64,000 nucleotides of DNA, taken from Typhlomys cinereus (Eukaryota > Chordata > Mammalia > Rodentia > Platacanthomyidae). The translations under genes were made by a program, and so were the position numbers. Where the stretch lies: NCBI GenBank assembly GCA_023101885.1, contig JALPQD010000005.1, positions 3,367,020-3,431,019 of the forward strand, in the 5' to 3' direction. Position 1 is the first letter of the stretch; the number at the start of each line of letters is the position of its first letter. The notes under the pieces are model-generated. The model was not told where the DNA came from. It saw nothing but the letters and a program-made list of their open reading frames with translations, and made no database searches. This document shows, piece by piece, positions 55,622-64,000 of this stretch.

Positions 55622-56005
55622 GTCTTTATTTTTCCCATTGCTTGGGTAAAACACTCTGACAAAGCAATTGAAAGGAGAGAGCTTGTTTTGGCTCATAGTT
55701 TGAGGTACGGTATGTCATGGTAGGCAAGTCAAAGCAGCAGGAACTGGAAGCAGCTGGTTCCGCTATGTGAGCAGTGGGAAAGAAGAGGAAAATGCTTTCT
55801 TGTTTTTATCCAATTCAGGACCCAAACCCAGGGAAGGCACGCCTGTTCTTAGGTTGGATTTCAGTTAATCCAATCAATATCATCCCCTGCAGGCAGGTCC
55901 AGAGGCCAGCCCACCTAGATTCTCCTTTACATGTATGCCAAGAGATTTGTTCCTAGTTGATTCTAGATCCTGTCAAGTTGATTTAACGTTAACCATCATT
56001 AACCA
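55622..56005 (-). repeat. E2-type rodent repeat, antisense
   Basis: 'cattgcttgggtaaaacact', 'ggaaggcacgcctgttctta', 'gattctagatcctgtcaagt'. It immediately precedes the LTR element that follows. Confidence 0.65.
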
Positions 56006-56009
56006 TCAT

Positions 56010-57755
56010 AGGCCCTGTAGCAGTTACTCTTCTCTGTTGCTATGAGACACCACTCAGACTCAAGCAATTTAAGGAAAAAAACGAAGGGAAGATACAGTTC
56101 TTCATGGTGGAAACAGCATAGCTCGCTGGCGGAAGCTGGAGGTGGCTGAAATCACGTCTATCAAGGAGGGCTAGAGCTGTAAATTGTTAGTGCTGATTTC
56201 TCCAGAAGCAGGGCGGTGCTAATCAACCCCAAGGCCAACCCCCTGTGATGTGCCTTCCTCTAGCAAGACTCTATCTCCTAAAGTTGCCCCAACCCTCCCA
56301 AACATCAACTAAAAATTCAAACACATGAGCCTGTGGGGACAACTTATATTCCAGCCATGACACCTCCTCCCCTGGCCCCACAGGCTTATGGCCATCTTAT
56401 TATGCAAACCATACAATTCAACTTTAAGAGTCACATAGACTACATCAGTAGTCACAACACAGTCCAACAGTCCAAAGTCCAAAGCCTCCTATAAAATCAA
56501 AAGCCAAATTCCATGCTTCCAACATACAATGGCACAAAATAAACATTCCTATTCTAAAAGGCAATGAGGGCTCATCCAGGAATGTAACAAGACCAAAAAC
56601 CAGAAAGAGAGTCTTCAAATCCTGTAGCTCCAAGCACAGCAGATGAACCTTCTGTTGAAATTGTCTCTGCTCCAGCACAGCTGCCCACAGAATATATCCA
56701 AATGAAGATCAGGCTTTGGTTCACTAATGGAGATCATCTCTTTAACGATAGCCACCATTTTGTTTTCTGCCTCTTTTAGGTTCAAGTCTTAAGGTGGGCC
56801 ATCACATTTTTCCTCATCAAACCTCAGAGTTTTCATCTCTTTCTGCCTGATTCCTTGTTCTTTTTCATTATAACTCTGAAAAAGAGCACTAAAAAGTAGT
56901 CACACTGCCACACTGTCAAGGCTACATTGCTTTGAAATTTCCTCCACCAAGCACTCGAATTTAACTTCAGGAAAACTTTTGGGATCAGGGCAAAACTTTG
57001 CCAAACTCTCAGGCAAAGCAGTGCTCCATTTGCCCCTAGTACAGTTCCCAATACAGTCTGTTCCACTGTGGACAATCACAAAGTGGGCTTCTACTGTCCG
57101 CATCTCTCACAGTGTTGGTTCACTCCTTCCAAGCTCTTACTAGAATGGCCCTTTCTGCCTTTCTCTAAGACCCAAAGACTTTCCCAGTGCAAAGCCCTAA
57201 AATTCTCCATATTTCTCCCCCAAAATTCCAAAGATATATCCACCTCGTCCCAGCAATGGCCATACTTCTTTACTTCTAGTACCAACTTCTCTCAGTTTCA
57301 TGAGACACTTCACTTTATGGTACCAGATCCTCTTACCTTCCCAGAGAGCACTCCCACTTCTCTAGCACCATTTTCTGTATCAGTTACTCTTTCTGCTGCT
57401 GTGAGAAACCATTGAGACTCAAACATGATCTAAGGGAGAAAGGTAGATTTATTTGGCTCATGGTCCCAGAGGGGAAATACAGTTCATTATGGCAGAAAAG
57501 GCATGGCTGGAAGACAGAAAGTGAAGGTGGATTAAGTTATGTCCATCAAGGATGCTGAGAGCTGCAGAGTGCTAGAGCCGACTGCTCCGGAAAGCAGGGT
57601 GGTGGGGCTAAGCAATATCCAGACTCATCTCCTGTGATGTGTCCTCCTCCAGCAAGGCTCCATTACCTGAAGTTGCCCCAACCCTCCCAAACATCAGCTA
57701 AGGACTCAAACACATGAACCTGTGGGGACAACTTACATTCAAACCATAATGGACC
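56010..57755 (-). mobile_element. LTR-type element with both E1 terminal repeats
   Basis: Two same-orientation copies of the E1 unit, about 56013-56372 and 57377-57750, flank about 1.0 kb of internal sequence. Both units run from 'cagttactctt' through 'ggcatggctgg/tcgctggcgg', 'gttgccccaaccctcccaaaca' and 'cctgtggggacaactta'. The internal part ('ggcttatggccatcttatta', 'tgatgtc'-poor, no long frame) encodes nothing I recognise, so this looks like a non-autonomous LTR retrotransposon. The strand is inferred from 'tatggtttgaat'-like starts on the minus strand. No clean target duplication is visible. Confidence 0.7.
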
Positions 57756-57756
57756 T

Positions 57757-57930
57757 CAAATTCATTATCTAGCTGACATGATCTTGAACTTCTGATCTTG
57801 TTGCCTCTACTTCTTAATGCTGTGATTACAAGTGTGCACCACCGTGCCAAGTTTATTTGGTGCTAGAGGCTGAACTCAGAGCTTCATGCTAGGCAGGCAT
57901 GCTACCAAATAAACTACATCCCCAGCCCTT
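57757..57930 (-). mobile_element. B1 and ID SINE, antisense
   Basis: 'ctagctgacatgatcttgaa', 'tgtgattacaagtgtgcacc' (B1); 'aactacatccccagcccttaa' region (ID). Confidence 0.75.
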
Positions 57931-57934
57931 AAGG

Positions 57935-58355
57935 TTTTAATTACCTGAAGTCAACTGTGGCCTGAAAATATTAAATAAAAAATTCCAGATACAAACAAGT
58001 AGCATAATGAACTCTCACACTGTCCCTTTTTGTCCCTCCTGGAATAGAAATTGTCCCTTTATGCAGTATGTCCATGCAGTCTACCCAACACATTATGCAG
58101 CATTTAGTGTCTCCATCATAGACTGGGTGCCATGCATGGCAGTACTTGCCCTCAAGTAACTTTAATTCTACCCAGTAATGGCACCAAAGTGCAAGAGGTG
58201 TGTTGCTTGCAATTTGGGCTCCCAAAGAGAAGCTCAAAAGTGAAAACAAAGGTTTTCGATTTAATAAGGAAAGAAAAAAAGCTGAGTTTGCTAAGATCTC
58301 TAGTACGCTAGAATATTTGAGGGGGATAGGGAGTAGAGTGATGAAGAAAGGAACC
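57935..58355 (+). mobile_element. Fossil Tigger (pogo-type) DNA transposon, 5' part
   Basis: 'cctgaagtcaactgtggcct' and 'aaatattaaataaaaaattc' match the subterminal region of Tigger elements. From about 58179 ('taatggcaccaaagtgcaag') the sequence tracks the start of a Tigger transposase: 'gggctcccaaagagaagc', 'gatttaataaggaaagaaaa' and 'gagtttgctaagatctctag' correspond to the N-terminal CENP-B-like helix-turn-helix region (…LIRKEKKS..EVAKIY..). Frameshifts and stops are present. The 3' end of the same element appears at 59095-59280. Confidence 0.82.
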
Positions 58356-58789
58356 ACATTCGTGTAATTTTTGTTTTTCTAATTGTTTGGTGTGTATATA
58401 GTGTGCATGTATAGATGCTGTATACATGTACGTGGAGATATGGGTAAATTAGATCTTTTCTCTCAGACCAAAGTGTCTCAATTTCAGTCCCCATTTCATC
58501 AGGAAATTTCTGAGAATTGTTTACTTTTCTTCTTGTTTATCAAAACTCAAATAAAGGGACCTTCCAACTTCCTTAACCCCTCCCTAGTAATATGTTATTT
58601 CTTAGCAAACCGCAAATAGAATGTGATCCGAATCTCAAACCAATGAGGTGAAAGGACACAAACCCAGCCCTGCGTTAAATATAAAAGATGGAAAGAACTG
58701 CCCATTAGGTGCTAACTCCTCTTAGAGAGGCTAGGCATCCTTCTGCAGAAGTAAACATTTGCCTTGTGGCCATGTCCTGGTCTCTTGAG
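58356..58789. other. Unassigned sequence within the Tigger span
   Basis: No recognisable transposase here; it may be diverged transposon or later insertion. Confidence 0.35.
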
Positions 58790-59094
58790 TGTCTATTTTT
58801 GACCCAGGGGTCTTCACTTACAACAGAGGTCATTGGACAACTTTATGTAGTAATTATCTCTTTCCACTTTTATGTGGGTTTCGGGGATCAACCGAGGTCC
58901 TTAGGCTTGCATCTACATCTACCAATGGACCCATCTCACCTGCCCCGCTTTTTCTTTGACTGAGGATCTCATTCCAGCCCAAGGTGAATTCACTTTACTA
59001 TCCCATACTGACAGCAGACTCATAGTAATCCTCCTACTGCAGTCTTTAACTATCAGGAATGGCAAGTATAAGCCATACCACATGTGGCTGATTT
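58790..59094 (-). mobile_element. B2-like and B1 SINEs, antisense, inside the Tigger span
   Basis: B2-like to about 58950 ('gggtttcggggatcaaccga', 'atggacccatctcacctgcc'), then B1 58953-59090 ('ctgaggatctcattccagcc'). Confidence 0.7.
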
Positions 59095-59280
59095 TTACTT
59101 GATGATAATTTTATAATAATTTTAATCTTTCTATAATTAATATATAAATTAATTTCTGTAGTGTACCTGCACAAGAAAAAACTTCACAGCATATAAAAGG
59201 TTCATTACTACTTGACGTTTAGATATCCACTAGTGATCTTGGAACAAACCCTCTGAGGATAAGAGGGCTCACTGTGTTAG
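59095..59280 (+). mobile_element. Fossil Tigger transposon, 3' end
   Basis: 'gtgtacctgcacaagaaaaa', 'tatccactagtgatcttgga' and 'ctctgaggataagagggctc' match the order at the 3' end of Tigger1/2-type elements, whose last bases read '...cgcggataagggggactactg'. Confidence 0.75.
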
Positions 59281-59449
59281 AGTTTTTGAGATTGATATTG
59301 CTGCTCTGAGGTACTTGGTCACAGGATATGCTGAAGTTGAGGCCTGATAGCCACTTGACAGAAGAGTTGAGAACAATTTAGACCAAATCCTCTTCAAGAC
59401 TGATTAGACTTGGCTGCATAGCAAACAATCTGGTTTGTGCAGTATCATA

Positions 59450-59880
59450 GATACAAGTGTCAACTTGACGACTGAGGGTTTGAGCTCTGGGCACATTTGT
59501 AGAGAATTAGTAGTTGAGTTAATCCCAGAGTGAACTTGCAGGAGATGGTCTAGTTGATGGGGAAGGCCCAACCCATAGTGGGTGGAACTAATCCCCAGGC
59601 AGGTGAATAAAATGGAGAGAACTGTTTGAGAAAGTGGGCGTCCTTTTGTATATTTGGCTAGACATGTTGGTCTGGCAAGTAAGGATTGTCCCTCTCTCAG
59701 CTGTTACGTGGATGTGGATATGGTGCGACTAGTTCCCTTGGTCCTTGGTGTTGGTATGTGCTTTCCTACTTAGCTGGAAAAAGAATTTAACCGGATTGTC
59801 ATGAGAGAAAATTAAGACCCCTTGTTCCCTTAAGCTGTTTTGCCATGATTTTATCAGCAACAATGCAGTCCAACTGCAAC
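59450..59880 (+). repeat. E2-type rodent repeat
   Basis: 'acaagtgtcaacttgacgac', 'tttgagctctgggcacattt', 'ggctagacatgttggtctgg', 'ccttaagctgttttgccatg' and 'atcagcaacaatgcagtc'. This is the most complete plus-strand copy of the 24237 and 52905 type. Confidence 0.78.
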
Positions 59881-59959
59881 ATATAGTATCTTCAATTAAC
59901 TTTGGACTGCATCTATTAAAAATTTAATTTAAAACTTTCCTTGACCAATATTGAAGATA

Positions 59960-60243
59960 AATGTTTTTTAACTTTATTTATTTTTGCACATATGCACATA
60001 TGTATATCAAAGGATACTGTGTGTCTCTGTGGAGGACCAAGAGTGACTTTGGGAATCATTCTGGATTGCTTCTACCTCCTTCTTGCCTGACTCCAGATTT
60101 TTCCAGGCTCTGCCTTCCAGAATCAGAGGTATATAGGCTGCCGCCATTTGTACCTGGCGTTTTTACGTGAGACCTGGGATCAGAATTCAGGACTTTCTGC
60201 TTGGGAGGCAGAGTCTTAACCTCTGAGCCATCTCTCCAACCCT
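59960..60243 (-). mobile_element. S2 SINE, antisense
   Basis: 'ggatactgtgtgtctctgtg', 'gactttgggaatcattctgg', 'ctctgagccatctctccaac'. Confidence 0.9.
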
Positions 60244-60261
60244 GAAGATAAACTTCTAAGA

Positions 60262-60710
60262 AACTATATCATAACAAGTGGTGGCACATGCCTGTGATGC
60301 CAGCATTCAGAGATGGTTGTAGGAGGATCAGTAGTTCAAGATCAGCCTGGTTTACATGAGATCCTGTCTCAAAATAGCAGCAACAACAAAAACAAGGACC
60401 GATGCTATAGTGTCGTTCCAGTAAAAGGAAACTTGAAAATTAGCAAATGAAATGAAGCTTAAAGTAAAAGGAAAAATCTAAAGAATGGAAGGGTACGATC
60501 AAAGTTTTTAAAATATTTTTCTTTGTGTTTAAATTATGTAACAATGACCTTATGCATTTTCATTGCCCATCTTTAATAGTGCTGAAGCAGCATATGTAAT
60601 TACAGCACTACTGAGGCAGAAGCAGAAAGATCAGAAGTTCATGGCCTGTTATGTGGCAAATATAAGGCAAACCTGAGTCATATTAGTGCCTCAAAAAAAT
60701 TGGGATGAAC
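60262..60710 (+). mobile_element. Two B1-like SINEs
   Basis: 60268-60395 ('aagtggtggcacatgcctgt', 'caagatcagcctggtttaca') and a weak one at 60585-60705 ('aagcagaaagatcagaagtt'). About 180 bp of AT-rich unassigned sequence lies between. Confidence 0.7.
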
Positions 60711-60789
60711 ATGCTTATATGACAAATTTCAAGAGTATAATTAGAGGGAACTTCCCCTTTTAAATACATGCAAAAGGAGCTGAGACCAT

Positions 60790-60985
60790 GAGGTAATTAA
60801 AAATACTTATTTACCAGAGTGAGAGAGACTCATGCATGCTATGGAGCACAGGTGGAGGTCAGTGGACAATTTTCTGAAATCAATTCTCTCTTCTCTCCAT
60901 GTGGGCTGCCAGAGATCAAACAAGCTCAGGTTGCCAGGTTTATCATGCACGAACCTTACTCACTGTGCTATCTCGCCAGCCCCCA
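60790..60985 (-). mobile_element. B2-like SINE, antisense
   Basis: 'ggtggaggtcagtggacaat', 'ctctccatgtgggctgccag', 'ctgtgctatctcgccagccc'. Confidence 0.87.
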
Positions 60986-61559
60986 TAGGTAATTTGTCAG
61001 AGAGAAAAAAAAAAAATTCTGGAATAAAAAGGATTCTAAAATATTTTCACGAAATCGTAAAGGCACCTGTGCTGTTTGTTAGAAGTGCCGGGTCGCTTCT
61101 AAACATAAGTCAGAATCAAGCGAGCTCTCAGAGTTTATCATCTGGGACTCCTGTCGGCAGCAGGTTTGAGAGTCTGTCTTAGAATGGAAGTTCTGATTCT
61201 CCAAATTAATTGCTTTGCAGAATAGTATGCTCAGATTTCATTACAATTAGGAAAGATCGCAAAGCAGGTTAACAGATTTTTTTTTTAAAAAATCGCTTTT
61301 ATTGTCGGGGGGAGGAATACAAGTGTGGACACCTTTTCCTTATGGATTCCAATAAGAAGTTTGGATCTGCAGGGTCATCTTTAGGTGACATTTGACATCC
61401 CTGGGTTTCCTCCTGGCGTTAAGGGGGATTGTAAGAACAGGCCCCGGGCGAAGGTAAAACCAACGTGCTTTGGTTGGGGTTTTTCTGCACAGAAAGGAAA
61501 TCGGCTCAGCAAGATGTTCTCAGCACTGTCCTATTCTCAGAAGGAAAAAAAATGCACAG
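60986..61559. other. Upstream flank of the promoter, repeat-free
   Basis: No SINE or LTR is visible in about 575 bp before the CpG island. This is consistent with a constrained promoter-proximal region but not proof of one. Confidence 0.5.
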
Positions 61560-61746
61560 TAAAGGCTGGACACCTGGACTAGGGACACAGCCGAGCGCCC
61601 GCCAGCGTCTGGCACCGCAGCGCTCACTATTGTGTCAGCTCCGGCAGCGGAAGGACTTGGATCCACCGTCGCGTTAAAGAGTCCCTCTTTGTTCATCCCA
61701 GGTCGGGGACGCAGGGCGCCGTGTTCCTCCGCGCTCGCCGCGCAGG

Positions 61747-61755
61747 CCCCGCCCC
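61747..61755 (+). promoter_or_regulatory. GC box (Sp/KLF site)
   Basis: CCCCGCCCC, about 80 bp upstream of the inferred start region. Confidence 0.7.
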
Positions 61756-61800
61756 TCCGCGGCCCTGGAGAGCTGCCATTCGGCCCCGGAGTCGCTCCGC

Positions 61801-61818
61801 GCTCCCAGAATGCACCGG
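61801..61818 (+). promoter_or_regulatory. ZNF143/THAP11-type site
   Basis: GCTCCCAGAATGCACCGG matches the core of the known promoter motif CCCAGMATGCAYYGCG closely, with a G replacing the last consensus C. Confidence 0.75.
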
Positions 61819-61824
61819 CAGTCC

Positions 61825-62073
61825 GCGGGAAACCAAAATGGCGAAGGGCCGTAGCGAAGTGCTCCGTGTCTGAGGCCGGTGCGAGGACGCTCCCTCTCCC
61901 CCCCAGCCCCGGCCCTCGTCCCCGAGGATCTCGGTCGGTGCGTGCGTATGCGCGGGGTTCCCGGTGGGGCGGGTGCCCAGTGAGTGCCCAGACTCGCAGG
62001 GCAGCGCCCGCGGGGACGTGTTGTTGTGTTTTCCTGTATGCAGCGGTTGGCACCACTGAAGTGACCGAATGAG
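61825..62073 (+). other. Inferred first exon of an unidentified plus-strand gene
   Basis: The start is placed by the YY1-type site; the end is set by the donor GAG|GTGAGAG at 62071-62080, so the exon is about 250 nt. An ATG at 62069-62071 lies two bases before the donor: it could be the true start, with codon 2 split by the intron, or the exon may be wholly 5' UTR. An upstream short ORF begins inside the YY1 site (MAKGRSEVLRV, then stop). I cannot name the gene: no protein-level signal is left in the window, because the rest of the gene lies beyond position 64000. The longer open frame that reads through to 62072 has no domain and is GC-driven. Confidence 0.6.
61833..61847 (+). promoter_or_regulatory. 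YY1-type site overlapping an ATG
   Basis: CCAAAATGGCGAAGG contains the AAAATGGCG form of the YY1 core. Such sites usually sit at or just after the transcription start, in this orientation. The ATG inside it would open an 11-codon frame ending at 61871-61873. Confidence 0.75.
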
Positions 62074-64000
62074 GTGAGAGCCCTTGGCCCGGGACGCGAC
62101 TCTTCCGGGGGAGCTTGGGGTGGGGGGAAGGGGAAGAAAGGAAGCTGCGTGCGGGGGGAAGATGGAGGCTGGGCATGGGGTCGCGTTCTGCCCGTGGGCG
62201 CCTTTGCATTCGGGGCGCTGCAGAGAGAACGGATGGGAAGGAGCCGTCAGTGGAGCGTGGGAGAAAAGAGGGGCCGAAGGAACGCGCGGAGCGTCCGGGG
62301 CGTCCGTTGCAGGAACGCGATGAAACGTTGAGACGGGGAAGCTGGTTCGGAGGGCAGGAAGGAACCTGGGGGCCGGAGACGGTTGGAGGGGCAGGATGAA
62401 CCTGGGGACGAGGGGGTGGGGAGCCGAGGGGAGGAGTCGTTAGGAAATGGGGTCCGAGGGAGATGAAGGGGCCGCCTGGCACCTTAAGGTGCACCAAGGG
62501 AAGTAGCTTGGAAGCACAGGGTGGTGGAATCGGGGTGAGGGGTTTCGGGGGAGCTGCCGGTAGGGGATCAGGATGAAGGGGAGCGCTGCAGTGGAGGAGC
62601 CGGGAAGCTTAGCGAGGAGAGAGGTAGGTGGTGCAATCGAGATGGGGGAGAGACAGATACCTTTTATTTGCAGGCATTCTTCTGCCCAAGAAATTAAACG
62701 TAACTCATTTGCATTCGTTTTTGCAGCTTAGGTAATTACTACTTAAGGGATTTAGCCAAATTTGCCAAGATTTCTTAACATATTCCCGTAGTGCCAGAAC
62801 TCTTTAACTGTGATTTACAATCTGGTTGTCCTTGTTTGTTAGAATGTTTCTTTGGAAGCAAGTAGAAGGAACAGATGGATTTATCGGATGATTTAAGAGT
62901 TAGTGAACAATGGGAAAAGAGCTATGAATGCTATTGTGTTCTTTAAAAAACATTCAGCTTTGCCTAGAGATAGAAACCGTGTAATACTAATTCAAATCTG
63001 AGATCCATGTTTAGCTTGTGAATAACATAAAAATACCCTTGGAGGTCAGCGCAAGGCTAGAAATATGTAAATAGTGTTCATTTGACTCCAGTTGTTCTGG
63101 TAATAACTTTCTCCTCCTGAGCGATCTCATGCGATCTGTATAATTGCCCTCAGACTGATTTCATTTCCCACGTCTTCATTTTTTCTCCTGAGGATTTCCT
63201 TTTTTGGGGAGTGAATTTCAAAGTTATATGAGTAAAATAACATGTACTTAAATTCTTATAGGCTTTTATAAGAGGCTGGATATTGTTTTGCATTGAGCCA
63301 TTTTGACCAAGACTTTAGGTGCCCCGTAGTTCTAGCCAAGGAGTTCATTTATTTAGTGTGGGTTGTGTGATGGGATCTCTCATTCTGAACCCAGGCTAGT
63401 CTCAAAAGCTTGGTCATCCTGCCATCTTCACGAGAGCTGGATTACAGTGTGAGCCTCTACCCCTGGCGCAAGAGTTAACTTTAAATTTCCTAACAGAAAG
63501 CATTTTGTTTTTTATTGAAAATGTTATTCACGCCCCCAAATATTTGCAGTGATAGCCCGAGAGAGGGAATTCAGGGCAAAACTTTTGCGTTCCTAAGCAT
63601 AAAAATGTATTTGAATTTGTATTTGAGATTTTCTCACCTTCAATCTTCTTCTGAAGTGCTAAAAATGTTCTGAATATTTGAATTAAGAATGCACCTGCTT
63701 CCTGATAACACGTATTTGTCACTGGGCATCAACGGGAGGTTATGCCTATCAGCATGAAATGCACATACAGGGTTAGAATTAGATAAGTAGAAATGATGTA
63801 AATTTTTTTCCAAATGAAGCAAGTATTTTGATAATTCCCTTGTTATGCATATTGCTTCAAAGCTCTGTTCAGAAAGAAATGTTGTATTATGGTTATAAGT
63901 AGACCTTTTGAAAATGTGATCTACTTTTATTCATATTTTACTGTAGTCTTTACATTTGAATCAAAACTGGAAATATGAGTGTTTAAACAGGTGGAGAAAT
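62074..64000 (+). other. Inferred intron 1 (start)
   Basis: GC-rich to about 62620, then AT-rich. Two acceptor-like motifs occur ('ccttttatttgcag' ending at 62674, 'ttcgtttttgcag' ending at 62727), but no convincing exon follows either. One antisense B1 is present. No other repeats are obvious. Confidence 0.5.
63345..63475 (-). mobile_element. B1 SINE, antisense
   Basis: 'gatgggatctctcattctga', 'acccaggctagtctcaaaag', 'gagctggattacagtgtgag'. Confidence 0.75.

Larger units (their letters stand above)
61560..62400 (+). promoter_or_regulatory. CpG-island promoter
   Basis: Dense unmutated CpG and high GC content contrast with the AT-rich, CpG-poor flanks on both sides. Within 100 bp it holds a GC box, a ZNF143-like site and a YY1-like site, a set typical of housekeeping TATA-less promoters. 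A splice donor lies 200 bp downstream on the plus strand. Antisense transcription is common at such islands and cannot be excluded. Open frames across the island on both strands are an expected result of GC-rich, stop-poor sequence. Confidence 0.88.

Noticed and set aside
61520..62497. 325-codon antisense frame and 146-codon sense frame over the CpG island
   Set aside because: GC-rich sequence is poor in stop codons. Neither frame has a domain, and the sense frame ignores the splice donor.
62655..62735. Two acceptor-like motifs in the inferred intron, one followed at once by 'cttaggtaatt'
   Set aside because: A 5-nt micro-exon would be needed; no evidence beyond short motifs.

Overview
The window is mammalian nuclear DNA, almost certainly from a rodent. 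It carries 7SL-derived B1 SINEs, tRNA-derived B2-like SINEs, ID heads fused to B1 (B4/ID_B1 type), RSINE1-like elements, a rodent-type L1, and rodent LTR repeats. The most abundant SINE is not the mouse or rat B2 consensus. It is a lineage-specific tRNA-headed family, here called S2 (older, AT-richer) and S1 (a GC-rich younger relative). This points to a myodont rodent outside mouse and rat; a jerboa-like lineage is a guess I cannot test. No bacterial or phage features are present.

Layout. 1-3.5 kb: a 5'-truncated young L1 with an open ORF2 remnant and perfect target-site duplications (TSDs). 3.5-7 kb: nested retro-insertions re-using one target site, and a 156-bp duplication whose copy sits inside a SINE. 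7-13.5 kb: mostly unassigned sequence with SINEs. 13.5-15.2 kb: an S2 SINE whose tail has expanded into a minisatellite and a long CA/GACA array. 15-29 kb: unassigned sequence with SINEs and old L1 and LTR pieces. 29.7-35.1 kb: an ERV-rich block with two related class II-like LTRs carrying a lysine-tRNA-type primer site, and an ERV1-like LTR with a duplicated 34-bp unit. 36-40 kb: two long polypyrimidine tracts. 49.4-54.6 kb: an old L1 3' end on the minus strand, a processed HNRNPA1 pseudogene, SINE-in-SINE nesting, and a fossil L1 broken by younger repeats. 55.6-59.3 kb: LTR elements and a fossil Tigger DNA transposon. 61.5-62.4 kb: a CpG island with GC-box, ZNF143-like and YY1-like sites, an inferred first exon and a good splice donor. 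The rest, to 64 kb, would be intron 1 of a plus-strand gene whose identity I cannot read.

Nearly all long open frames are artefacts of microsatellites, polypyrimidine tracts, SINE antisense strands or the CpG island. The only believable coding material is the L1 ORF2 remnant, the broken HNRNPA1 copy, the Tigger transposase trace and the first exon at the right edge.

Family names used below: S1/S2 as above; E1 is an LTR-like repeat about 360 bp long; E2 is a rodent repeat about 400-530 bp long with one end containing the motif gtcaacttgac.
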